This document shows positions 8,197-15,431 of a stretch of DNA of 32,222 nucleotides, in pieces. This stretch comes from Nonomuraea lactucae (GTDB lineage Bacteria; Actinomycetota; Actinomycetes; Streptosporangiales; Streptosporangiaceae): positions 1-32,222 of the forward strand of contig NZ_QNFZ01001061.1 of NCBI RefSeq assembly GCF_003313395.1, given 5' to 3'. The notes below the pieces were generated by a model that made no database searches, was not told where the DNA came from, and was given only the letters and a program-made list of their open reading frames with translations. Position 1 is the first letter of the stretch; each line of letters starts with the position of its first letter. The translations under genes and the position numbers were made by a program.

Positions 8197-8775
8197 ATGG
8201 ATCCCCTCCCGATCGAAGGGGCGTGGCTCTCCACGCCGCGCGTCCACAGCGACCCTCGCGGCTCCTTCGCCGAGGCGTTCCGTACCGCCGGCCTGCCACA
8301 CCCCTTGGAGACGGCCCAGGTCAACTGCTCGGTCTCGCAGCCCGGCGTGGTGCGCGGCGTCCACTTCGCGGCCGTGCCGCCCGGCCAGGCCAAGTACGTG
8401 ATGTGCGTCTCGGGCGAAGTCATGGACGTGGTGGTGGACCTGCGGGTGGGCTCGCCCGGGTTCGGTCACTGGACGGCCGTGACGCTCGACGACGAGACGC
8501 GCCGGGCCGTGCTGATCGCCGAGGGTCTCGGCCACGCGTTCATGGCGCTGAGCGAGCGGGCCACCGTGGTCTACCTGTGCTCGCAGCCGTACGCTCCGGG
8601 CCGGGAGCACGGCGTGCACCCGCTGGATCCGGAGCTCGGGATCGCCTGGCCGGAGGGCGTCGAACCGCTGCTGTCGGCGAAGGACGCCGCCGCGCCCGGC
8701 CTGGAGGAGGCGCTCAGGGCAGGGCTGCTGCCCGACTACGAGGAGTGCCGCAAGTTCTACACGACGCTGCACTGA
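8197..8775 (+). CDS. rmlC: dTDP-4-dehydrorhamnose 3,5-epimerase family protein (RmlC-like)
   Basis: The product is 192 aa from an ATG at 8197. It has the RmlC cupin hallmarks: SDPRGSFAEAF, SQPGVVRGVHF (active-site His), KYVMCVSGEVMDVVVDLR, AEGLGHAFMAL, and YAPGREHGVHPLDPELGIAWP. The family epimerises C3 and/or C5 of dTDP-4-keto-6-deoxyglucose; antibiotic-sugar members often epimerise one position only, so double epimerisation is not assured. It is the only plus-strand gene in the sugar locus, and its last 19 bases overlap the 3' end of rmlD on the opposite strand. Context with rmlA, rmlD and a C-methyltransferase fits rhamnose or a branched deoxysugar. Confidence 0.9.
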   Translation: MDPLPIEGAWLSTPRVHSDPRGSFAEAFRTAGLPHPLETAQVNCSVSQPGVVRGVHFAAVPPGQAKYVMCVSGEVMDVVVDLRVGSPGFGHWTAVTLDDETRRAVLIAEGLGHAFMALSERATVVYLCSQPYAPGREHGVHPLDPELGIAWPEGVEPLLSAKDAAAPGLEEALRAGLLPDYEECRKFYTTLH

Positions 8776-9644
8776 GAACCCGCCTCCGTGGCGCCGGCGT
8801 GCCTGGAACCGGGCGCGCCGGCCATGACGGGCCAGGCGGCGCGCAGGCCCTGGCGCCAGCCCCGGATCGGCTCCCACCTGGTGTGGGCGAGCACCCCGCT
8901 CGCCGGTCGCGCGGCGGGCCGGGGACAGGCCGTGCTCGGCACCGGGCGCACCCGCCCGGGATCGGCGCCCAGCAGGGTGAAGACCTCCCGTGCCAGCCCG
9001 CACCAGGTGGTCTCGCCCGAACTGGTGCCGTGGTAGACGCCCGGCGGCAGGTCCGACTGGGCCAGCCGCACCAGGTAGTCGGCGAGGTCGGCGGCCCATG
9101 TCGGCTGGCCGCGCTGGTCGTCCACCACCTCGACGGTCTCCCGCTCGCCGGCCAGCCTGATCATCGTGCGCACGAAGTTGGGGCCGGCCGCGCCGTACAG
9201 CCACGCGGTGCGCACGACGTAGTGCCCATGCACCAGCGCCGCGCGCTCACCGGCGAGCTTCGTCCTGCCGTAGGCGTTGAGCGGCCCCGTCGGCGCGTCC
9301 TCACGGTACGGCTCGCGACCGCGCCCGTCGAAGACGTAGTCGGTGGAGACCTGAAGCAGGCGGGCCCCGGAGCGGGAGCACGCCTCGGCGAGCCAGGCGA
9401 CCGCGTGGCCGTTGACGGCCAGCGCCTCCTCCTCGCGCGTCTCGGCCTCGTCCACCGCGGTCCAGCCCGCGCAGTTGACCACGATCCGCGGCCGGTAGCC
9501 GCCCACGAAGTCGAGCACCGCCCGCCGGTCGGTCACGTCGAGCTCGGCCCTGGCCAGCGCCAGCACCGGCTCGCCGGTCAGCGCGATCCTGTCGAGCACG
9601 TCGGCGGCCAGCATGCCCCCGCCACCGGTGATCAGCCATCTCAT
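8757..9644 (-). CDS. rmlD: dTDP-4-dehydrorhamnose reductase (RmlD)
   Basis: The product is 295 aa from an ATG at 9644, with a GGAAG-like ribosome site upstream. It shows the SDR glycine motif (ITGGGGMLAADVL), the NCAGWTAVDEAE segment, QVSTDYVFDG and the catalytic YGRTKLAGE (Y-x3-K), all typical of RmlD. It reduces the C4 keto group of dTDP-4-keto-rhamnose-type sugars with NAD(P)H. It starts 16 bp after rmlA and is co-directional, so the two are likely cotranscribed. The 3' end overlaps that of the convergent rmlC-like gene. The C-terminal 30 or so residues are low-complexity and probably unstructured. Confidence 0.92.
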   Translation of the reverse strand: MRWLITGGGGMLAADVLDRIALTGEPVLALARAELDVTDRRAVLDFVGGYRPRIVVNCAGWTAVDEAETREEEALAVNGHAVAWLAEACSRSGARLLQVSTDYVFDGRGREPYREDAPTGPLNAYGRTKLAGERAALVHGHYVVRTAWLYGAAGPNFVRTMIRLAGERETVEVVDDQRGQPTWAADLADYLVRLAQSDLPPGVYHGTSSGETTWCGLAREVFTLLGADPGRVRPVPSTACPRPAARPASGVLAHTRWEPIRGWRQGLRAAWPVMAGAPGSRHAGATEAGSQCSVV

Positions 9645-9660
9645 GCGTGTCGCCGCTTCC

Positions 9661-10728
9661 TCACGAACTGATCTGCACCTTGCTGTGATCGCCGAGCACC
9701 AGGCGGTGGGCTCTGGGCGTGCCTGCCGCCGGGGTGACCTCGACGTCGTGGCCGATGAGCGACGACTCGATCCGGCTCACTCCCCGGATGGAGGCCCTGG
9801 GCAGCACGATCGAGTACTCGATCTCGGCGTGCTCGACCACGCAGCCCGCCCCGATGGAGGTGAACGGCCCGACGTAGCCGTCCTGGACGCGGGCGCCCGC
9901 CCCGATGATCGCCGGGCCGACCAAGCGGGAGCGCTCGACCACGGCACCCGGCTCGACCACGACGCGGCCGATCAGCTCGCTGGCCGCGTCCACCGAGCCG
10001 CCGACCCGGGGCTCCAGCGACTCCAGGACGAGGCGGTTCACCTCCAGCATGTCGGTGACGTTGCCCGTGTCCTTCCAGTAGCCGGAGATCACCGACGACT
10101 CCACGCGCAGGCCCGCCTCGATCAACCACTGGATGGCGTCGGTGATCTCCAGCTCGCCCCGCCACGACGGCTTGAGCTCGGCGACCGCCGCGTGGACGGC
10201 CGGGCTGAAGAGGTAGACGCCGACGAGCGCGAGATCGCTCTTGGGCCGGGCGGGCTTCTCCTCCAGGCGGACGACGCGACCTCCCGGGTCGAGTTCGGCC
10301 ACCCCGAACTGGCGCGGGTCGCGGACGCTGGTGAGCATGATCTGCGCGGCGGGCCGCTCGCGGGCGAACCGCTCCACGAGGCCGCCGATGCCGCCGACGA
10401 CGAAGTTGTCGCCGAGGTACATGACGAAGTCGTCGTCGCCCAGGTAGTCGCGGGCGATCAGCACGCCGTGCGCCAGCCCGAGCGGCGCCTCCTGGCGCAG
10501 GTAGGTCACCTCCAGGCCGAACGCCGAGCCGTCGCCGACGGCCGACTCGATCTCGGCCTGCGTGTCGCCGACGACCAGCCCGGCCTCCCGGATCCCGGCC
10601 TCGGCGATGGCCTCCAGACCGTAGAAGAGCACCGGCTTGTTGGCCACCGGGACGAGCTGCTTGGCCGAGGTGTGGGTGATGGGCCGTAACCGGGTGCCCG
10701 CCCCTCCGGCGAGCACGAGCGCTTTCAA
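9661..10728 (-). CDS. rmlA: Glucose-1-phosphate thymidylyltransferase, long form (RmlA/StrD type)
   Basis: The product is 355 aa starting at TTG 10728, one base after the stop of the sugar-phosphate transferase. A GGAGAAGGGG ribosome site lies within the end of that upstream gene, about nine bases before the TTG, which supports this unusual start. The N-terminus has LVLAGGAGTRLRPITHTSAKQL, followed by MYLGDNF and the EKP motif. The long form has a left-handed beta-helix tail (residues ~245-355) as in StrD, rather than the ~290 aa RmlA of E. coli. It makes dTDP-glucose, the entry to the dTDP-deoxysugar pathway; no RmlB dehydratase gene is seen in the window. Confidence 0.93.
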   Translation of the reverse strand: MKALVLAGGAGTRLRPITHTSAKQLVPVANKPVLFYGLEAIAEAGIREAGLVVGDTQAEIESAVGDGSAFGLEVTYLRQEAPLGLAHGVLIARDYLGDDDFVMYLGDNFVVGGIGGLVERFARERPAAQIMLTSVRDPRQFGVAELDPGGRVVRLEEKPARPKSDLALVGVYLFSPAVHAAVAELKPSWRGELEITDAIQWLIEAGLRVESSVISGYWKDTGNVTDMLEVNRLVLESLEPRVGGSVDAASELIGRVVVEPGAVVERSRLVGPAIIGAGARVQDGYVGPFTSIGAGCVVEHAEIEYSIVLPRASIRGVSRIESSLIGHDVEVTPAAGTPRAHRLVLGDHSKVQISS

Positions 10729-10729
10729 G

Positions 10730-12184
10730 CTAGTAAGCCCCTTCTCCGCGGGTGACGACGGACCAGGTCTTCCAGAGGATCTGCAGGTCGAGGATGAGCG
10801 ACCAGTTCTCCACGTAGCGCAGGTCGAGGCGGACAGACTCCTCCCAGGTCAGGTCCGAACGGCCGCTGACCTGCCAGAGCCCGGTCATGCCCGGCTTGAC
10901 GACCAGGCGGCGGCGCACGTCCGTGCCGTACTGGGCGACCTCCTCGGGCAGTGGCGGGCGCGGGCCGACCAGCGACATCTCGCCGCGTACGACGTTGAAG
11001 AGCTGGGGCAGCTCGTCCAGCGAGTAGCGGCGCAGGAGGCCGCCCAGCGGGGTGATCCTTGGATCGTTCCGCATCTTGAACATGACGCCGTCGAACTCGT
11101 TGGCCTCCTGCAGCGCGCCCTTGAGCCGCTCGGCGCCCTCGACCATCGTCCGGAACTTCACCACCCTGAACTCCCGGCCGTGCCTGCCCACCCTGGTCTG
11201 GTAGAACAGCGCGGGCCCGCGGCTGGTGAGGCGGATCAGCAGCACGATCGTCAGCAGCGGCACGGCCATGAGGAGCAGCGCCGCGCCCGCCACGCACCGG
11301 TCGAACACGCTCTTGACGACCTGCTTGGCCCCGTCGAACTCGGGGTGCTCCACGTGCAGCAGCGGCATCCCGGCCACCGGCCTGATGCTGATGCGCGGCC
11401 CGGCCACGTCCATCAGCGCGGGAGCCACGAACAGGTCGGTCCGCTCGCTCTCCAGGCTCCACGCCAGCCTGCGCAGCGCGATCCCGTCCATCTCCGGGCA
11501 GGCGAGCACGGCCACAGCGTCGGCGCGTACCCGCGCCGCCGCGTCCGCCACCTCGCCGAACGACCCGAGCACGGGGATCCCGTCGAGGTCGACGTCCATG
11601 CGGTCGGCGGGCAGGCACGCCCCCACGACCAGCATGCCGTGGTACGGCTGGCCGCGGAACTGCATGACCAGGTCGAGGATCGACTCGCGATGACCCACTG
11701 CGACGACCTGGCGCATGTACTGGCCGACGGCCCTCCTGCGGTGCAGGCGCTTGCGCATCTTGTAGCGGAAGTAAAGCGCGGAAAGCAGCGCCAGCGGCAA
11801 CATCGCCATGACAAAACTGCGCGCCACCGCGGTCTGCGTGGCATACGCGCCAATCGCCACCGTGGCCATCAAACCCGCGCCGCCGTTGAATACCGCCCTG
11901 AACTCCTCGGTGCCCTCGCCATGAGCGCGCTGGCGATACGCGCCGCCCATCGCCAGGGCGAGCGGCCAGGCGACGACGAGGCCGGCGCCGAGAAGGAACT
12001 CGGCCAGCGGGATGAACGCCCCGGAAAGGAGCCGGACGCCGAGCACGAACACGCACGCGGCCAGCGCGCACGCGAGGTCGCCGCTCCACAGGATCCGCAG
12101 GTACGCCCGCGTCCAGATGCTCGACGCACGGCGTGGCACGGCTTCGAGGAGCACGACATCGGACTCCCCCGTCCCCACCCTCAT
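10730..12184 (-). CDS. Polyprenyl-phosphate sugar-1-phosphate transferase (exopolysaccharide initiating enzyme)
   Basis: From the ATG at 12184 the product is 484 aa; a GTG 15 codons upstream is possible but has no better ribosome site. Several hydrophobic segments occupy residues ~30-140, then a central Rossmann-like region, another helix near MAVPLLTIVLLI, and the catalytic bacterial sugar transferase domain. The latter shows GREFRVVKFRTM, DPRITPLGGLLRRYSLDELPQ, LFNVVRGEMSLVGPRPPLPE and KPGMTGLWQVSGRS. The family transfers a sugar-1-phosphate from an NDP-sugar to undecaprenyl phosphate, starting glycan assembly at the inner membrane face. It heads the operon with rmlA and rmlD. Confidence 0.93.
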   Translation of the reverse strand: MRVGTGESDVVLLEAVPRRASSIWTRAYLRILWSGDLACALAACVFVLGVRLLSGAFIPLAEFLLGAGLVVAWPLALAMGGAYRQRAHGEGTEEFRAVFNGGAGLMATVAIGAYATQTAVARSFVMAMLPLALLSALYFRYKMRKRLHRRRAVGQYMRQVVAVGHRESILDLVMQFRGQPYHGMLVVGACLPADRMDVDLDGIPVLGSFGEVADAAARVRADAVAVLACPEMDGIALRRLAWSLESERTDLFVAPALMDVAGPRISIRPVAGMPLLHVEHPEFDGAKQVVKSVFDRCVAGAALLLMAVPLLTIVLLIRLTSRGPALFYQTRVGRHGREFRVVKFRTMVEGAERLKGALQEANEFDGVMFKMRNDPRITPLGGLLRRYSLDELPQLFNVVRGEMSLVGPRPPLPEEVAQYGTDVRRRLVVKPGMTGLWQVSGRSDLTWEESVRLDLRYVENWSLILDLQILWKTWSVVTRGEGAY

Positions 12185-12411
12185 AGCACCACCCAGGCAA
12201 CTCTGTTGGTATGACGTTCCCTGAACCACGCAAGGGCGGCGGCCCCCACTAAAGACTAAAGATCAACTGCATAACGGGGAACAACGTCATATGTCCACAA
12301 TCGGACGCAAAGCGGGGTGTTCGAAGGGTTGACTAACTGCTCAGAAGGTGCTGATCTACCTGACTGTGGCCTTTACCGCGCCATTCCGTAATATTGCCGA
12401 AATCTTGGGCG
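12185..12411 (-). promoter_or_regulatory. Leader/promoter region of the sugar-transferase operon
   Basis: This 227-bp gap is markedly more AT-rich than its surroundings, as expected for a promoter and leader of the 12184 gene. It contains a perfect tandem heptamer CTAAAGA at 12249-12255 and 12256-12262 (plus-strand reading). On the minus strand a possible -35 TTGTTC and a weak -10 TTTAGT with 18-bp spacing can be drawn, but this is only suggestive. No ORF is convincing here. Confidence 0.4.
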
Positions 12412-12774
12412 TTAGTCGTACTCGAGGTCCGGCAGCGCGGTCGGCGGGTCGGGGCTGCGCCACACGACCACGGCCCCGTCGTTCGCCGCCTCGGCGGCGA
12501 GGTGCAGCCGGTCCAGGTCGAAGTCGGGCAGGTAGCGCAGGCGGGCGAGAAAGGTCGCGTCGGTCGCCGACCGCGGCACGACGCAGCCCTCACCGTCGCG
12601 GTCGAGCAGGATGTAGAGCACGTCGTAGTCAGGCGAGGTCGCCGACTCCGTCACGACACGGACCTCGACGACGTCTTCCCACGCGAGGGCCTCGACGCTC
12701 CCGTCGGCGTAGTGACGGGTCACGCCCTCTTCAGTGACATACACGTAGGAGTCCGGCATCGGGTTGCCGTGCAT
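12412..12774 (-). CDS. Small uncharacterised actinobacterial protein
   Basis: The product is 120 aa from an ATG at 12774; an in-frame ATG five codons later (12759) is an alternative, and neither has a strong ribosome site. The sequence begins with a beta-rich pattern (YVYVTEEGVTRHYADGSVEALAWEDVVEVRVVT), followed by DVLYILLDRDGEGCVVPRSA and LRYLPDFDLDRLHLA. This arrangement resembles a common family of single-domain actinobacterial proteins without assigned function. No signal peptide or membrane helix is present. It lies upstream of the sugar-transferase leader on the same strand, but the 227-bp gap argues against cotranscription. Confidence 0.75.
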   Translation of the reverse strand: MHGNPMPDSYVYVTEEGVTRHYADGSVEALAWEDVVEVRVVTESATSPDYDVLYILLDRDGEGCVVPRSATDATFLARLRYLPDFDLDRLHLAAEAANDGAVVVWRSPDPPTALPDLEYD

Positions 12775-12822
12775 GGGCGCGATTCTCGCGAGTCATGGGG
12801 CCGTACCGCAAGGGTCGGCCGT

Positions 12823-13476
12823 TCACGGGCATGACTGGCCGTCTCCCGAGCGCCTATCGCCGCCCCACGAGTGGCCCAGATGCGCGGCGACCGCCGCCCG
12901 CGCCGTCTCAGCCGGACCGTCCGCGATGGCGTCGAGCAGGTCACGGTGCTCGCGTACGAGCACGTCACGGTCCTCGTACACCTCGCGCAGCCGGACCAGG
13001 CCGAGCCGGGTCTCGGCGGCCAGCGCGCCGTAGAGCCGCTCAAGGCGCGGGCTGCCCACGGCCTCGATCAGCGCCTGGTGCAGCGCCATGTGCGCCGCCA
13101 CCGCGTCGGACCAGGCGGCGTCGCCGGGCAGCGCGTCCATCCGGGCGAGCGCCGCGTCCGCCTCGGCCACCCGCCGCCCGGCCACTGCCTGGGCCATCAG
13201 GTCCTCCAGTGGCCGGCGCACGTACATCAGGTCGTCCAGGTCGGCGAGCGTCACCTCGGGGACGTACGCGCTGCGGTTGCGCTCGCGCCTCAGCAGCCCC
13301 TCGTGGACGAGCGCGGCCAGCGCCTCGCGGACCGTCGGCCTGGCCACGCCGTACGCCGCCGCGATCTCCTGCTCGGGCAGCGGCGTGCCCGGCTGGATCT
13401 CGCCGGAGAGCACCCTGCGGCGCAGCGCGTCGGCGAGCGCGCCGACGGCCGAGACTGGTCTGAGCGGCGTTGTCAC
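12823..13476 (-). CDS. GntR-family transcriptional regulator (FCD subfamily)
   Basis: The product is 217 aa from a GTG at 13476 that overlaps the transporter stop by 4 bp (GTGA). The N-terminal winged helix is clear: LADALRRRVLSGEIQPGTPLPEQEIAAAYGVARPTVREALAALVHEG split over residues ~13-60. The C-terminal all-helical domain (LYVRRPLEDLMAQAVAGRR-like helices, then AAHMALHQALIEAVGSPRL and REHRDLLDAI) carries the spaced His residues of FCD effector domains, which often bind a metal and a small carboxylate. It is coupled to the EamA exporter gene and probably autoregulates it through the palindrome at 14445-14465 (inference). Confidence 0.9.
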   Translation of the reverse strand: MTTPLRPVSAVGALADALRRRVLSGEIQPGTPLPEQEIAAAYGVARPTVREALAALVHEGLLRRERNRSAYVPEVTLADLDDLMYVRRPLEDLMAQAVAGRRVAEADAALARMDALPGDAAWSDAVAAHMALHQALIEAVGSPRLERLYGALAAETRLGLVRLREVYEDRDVLVREHRDLLDAIADGPAETARAAVAAHLGHSWGGDRRSGDGQSCP

Positions 13477-14438
13477 GGCTGCGACTCTAGTGCCCTCTCC
13501 CGTACGGCACCGCCGCGTGCCACGGATCTCCTCTCGGGTACGGCCACCGCCACGAGGCTGATCGCGAGCAGCCCGAGACCGGCGACCGAGACCGGGGCCA
13601 GGCGCTCGCCCAGCACGACCAGGCCCAGCAGCGCGGCGACCGCGGGCTCGGCCAGCGTGAGGGTGGCGGCCGTGGTCACCGGGGTGGTGCGCAGGCCCCT
13701 GCCGTACAGGAAGTAGGACAGGGCGGTCGCGGCCAGGCCGAGGTAGAGGGCGGCGAGCAGGGCGCGCGGCTCGGCCAGCCACTCCCCGCCGCGCCAGAGC
13801 AGGACCGGCAGCATGATCACGGCGGCGCCGCCGAACAGCGCGCCCATCACCGCGCCGGACGGCGCGCCCGTGGAGATCGCGCGGGCCGCCGTGACCGCGT
13901 AGAAGGCGTAGAGCAGCCCGCCGAGCAGGGCGAACAGCACTCCGGACACCATCTGACCGCCGGCCTGCGCGCCGCCACCGACGATCAGCGCCGCGCACCC
14001 GGCGATGGCCGCCGTGGTCGCCATGGCCCACCGGCGGCTCGGGCGCCGGCCGTGCAGGGCCCACGACAGCAGGCCGGTGAAGACGGGGCCGCTGCCGATG
14101 GCCACCACCGTGCCGATGGCCACGCCGGTGCGGCCGACGGCCGCGAAGAAGCACAGTTGGTAGGCGGCGACCGCGGCGGACGCGAACAGCACTCCCGAGG
14201 TGACCACTCGCCCGCCGCCTCGCCCGCCGGGGATCCTTCGGCCCGCACCGGCGCGTGGCATGGTCGCCGCGCTCACGCCCTTCGCGCTCAGGCCCGCCAC
14301 GAGTGCGAGCGCGGCGCCGCCGATGACCAGCCTGGCGGCGGCCAGGGCGATCGAGTCCGCGGACACGAGCAGCCCCGCGGTGCCGGCCGTGCCCCAGAGC
14401 ACGGAGGCGCCCACGACCGCCAAAGGTCCGTTCTTCAT
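13473..14438 (-). CDS. EamA/DMT-family membrane transporter
   Basis: The product is 321 aa from an ATG at 14438. About ten hydrophobic helices form two EamA repeats, starting with VVGASVLWGTAGTAGLL and ending with LLGLVVLGERLAPVSVAGLGLLAISLVAV, including the conserved EPAVAALLG and GER motifs. The family exports amino acids, nucleotides or other metabolites. An unusual Gly/Arg-rich insertion (residues ~58-78) lies between helices 2 and 3. It is cotranscribed with the GntR regulator, whose start overlaps its stop. A perfect palindrome sits 7 bp before its start codon. Confidence 0.9.
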   Translation of the reverse strand: MKNGPLAVVGASVLWGTAGTAGLLVSADSIALAAARLVIGGAALALVAGLSAKGVSAATMPRAGAGRRIPGGRGGGRVVTSGVLFASAAVAAYQLCFFAAVGRTGVAIGTVVAIGSGPVFTGLLSWALHGRRPSRRWAMATTAAIAGCAALIVGGGAQAGGQMVSGVLFALLGGLLYAFYAVTAARAISTGAPSGAVMGALFGGAAVIMLPVLLWRGGEWLAEPRALLAALYLGLAATALSYFLYGRGLRTTPVTTAATLTLAEPAVAALLGLVVLGERLAPVSVAGLGLLAISLVAVAVPERRSVARGGAVRERALESQP

Positions 14439-14444
14439 ACAGTC

Positions 14445-14465
14445 ATTGTCTGACAGTCAGACAAT
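14445..14465. promoter_or_regulatory. Perfect 21-bp palindrome, probable GntR/FCD operator
   Basis: Arms ATTGTCTGAC and GTCAGACAAT flank a single central A with no mismatch. It starts 7 bp upstream of the EamA start codon and overlaps the stop codon of the upstream small gene. It contains two overlapping TTGTCTGACAG-type elements, which fit the TNGTNNNAC core known for FCD-type GntR regulators. Repression of the EamA-gntR pair by the GntR protein is the simplest reading. Confidence 0.7.
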
Positions 14466-14834
14466 TTCGTCCAGTAGCTCCTCGATCAGGCGGCCGGCCT
14501 CGCCCGCCAGCTCGCCCGCGTAGTCGTCCAGCACCGCCAGGCAGGCGTGGATGTCGGGGGTCGTCCTGCGGGAGAGGTCGAGGAGCACATCACCCTCGGC
14601 CTCTGCCACCCCGTCCACGTGGAAGGCGTCGCCCGAGGCGATGACGGAGACGGCGAAGCGGACCTCGCGGCCGTCGGGGAGCGTGAAGAGGATGCCGGTG
14701 CGGGCGCCGGCGGGCGGGAGGAAATAGGTGAAGGACCTGCTGCGGACGAACGGGTGGCGTAACTCGGCGAGGATCTCCGCCACCCGGCTCAACGCCGCCA
14801 GCAGGCCGGCCGCGGCCAGGCTCTCGCTGTCCAC
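14457..14834 (-). CDS. Small uncharacterised acidic protein
   Basis: The product is 125 aa from a GTG at 14834, with no clear ribosome site. It has no recognisable catalytic motif. The pattern is a helix (LLAALSRVAEILAELRHP), then a beta-rich core (SFTYFLPPAGARTGILFTLPD, GREVRFAVSVIASGDAFHVDG), then an acidic C-terminal helix (YAGELAGEAGRLIEELLDEIV). Periodicity and GC-rich third positions indicate a real gene. It could be a small soluble hypothetical such as an immunity-like or ligand-binding fold, but I cannot assign it. Its 3' end overlaps the palindrome upstream of the EamA gene. Confidence 0.7.
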   Translation of the reverse strand: MDSESLAAAGLLAALSRVAEILAELRHPFVRSRSFTYFLPPAGARTGILFTLPDGREVRFAVSVIASGDAFHVDGVAEAEGDVLLDLSRRTTPDIHACLAVLDDYAGELAGEAGRLIEELLDEIV

Positions 14835-14843
14835 CCCCCGAGC

Positions 14844-14966
14844 CTAGATCACCAGTCGGACTGCTGGCCAGGCGCGACCCTCCGCTGGGGTCGGGTCGGC
14901 GGCCAGGCGGGCGTGGCGTTCGGCCAGCACCGCGCGTGCGTCGTCCTCGCGCCACTCGCGCAGCCC
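14844..14966 (-). pseudogene. Possible C-terminal gene remnant (41 codons, no start)
   Basis: On the minus strand a frame ending in TAG at 14844-14846 reads as plausible actinobacterial coding sequence (GLREWREDDARAVLAERHAR, then LAADPTPAEG...), with G/C at most third positions. Upstream in the same frame the sequence loses this character (several Cys and Arg codons) and there is no start. It looks like the tail of a lost gene, but chance coding-like sequence cannot be excluded at this GC content. Confidence 0.35.
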
Positions 14967-14995
14967 GGATGTTCGTCTGCAACATCGATGTCAGG

Positions 14996-15352
14996 CTATC
15001 GCCCGATCTGATGGGCGACCTCGAAGGCCTCGACCAGGTGCTTGGGCGCGGTCAGGCACCACGCCTCGGCCACCAGCTCGAACAGCTCCTCGTAGTCGAT
15101 CCGGTCGAGATGGATCACCACCCACCCGAACCGTCCCGCCGTGAACTGCACCTCGAACACCTCGGGCCGCTCGGCCACCAGCGCGATCTGCTCCTCGATG
15201 GTCGCCTTGACGCCGACGGTCTCGGTCTCCTCCCACAGGTAACCGAAGCCCTTGCCGCCCACCTTGAGGCTGATCCAGTCGCCGCCGTGGCCCGTCCGCA
15301 CCTCGGGCAGCTCATCCAGCAGCTTGAGGAACTCTTCGACGCTCACACCCAT
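14996..15352 (-). CDS. MmcQ/YjbR family protein
   Basis: The product is 118 aa from an ATG at 15352; AGGAG lies just upstream (spacing 3), and a GTG two codons later gives better spacing, so either may be used. A TTG start ten codons upstream is unlikely. Signature elements are VSVEEFLKLLDELPEV, GYLWEETETVGVKAT, VFEVQFTAGRFGWVVIHLDR and a C-terminal ELFELVAEAWCLTAPKHL, typical of MmcQ/YjbR small proteins. They have a CyaY-like fold and are annotated as possible DNA-binding proteins; the function is not established. Confidence 0.88.
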   Translation of the reverse strand: MGVSVEEFLKLLDELPEVRTGHGGDWISLKVGGKGFGYLWEETETVGVKATIEEQIALVAERPEVFEVQFTAGRFGWVVIHLDRIDYEELFELVAEAWCLTAPKHLVEAFEVAHQIGR

Positions 15353-15431
15353 GCGCTCCTGTGTACCAAAGTCCACCGACAAACCGGTTACGGGTTCCCG
15401 AAGTGCACCGGCCGGGAGAGTGGTTCACGGG

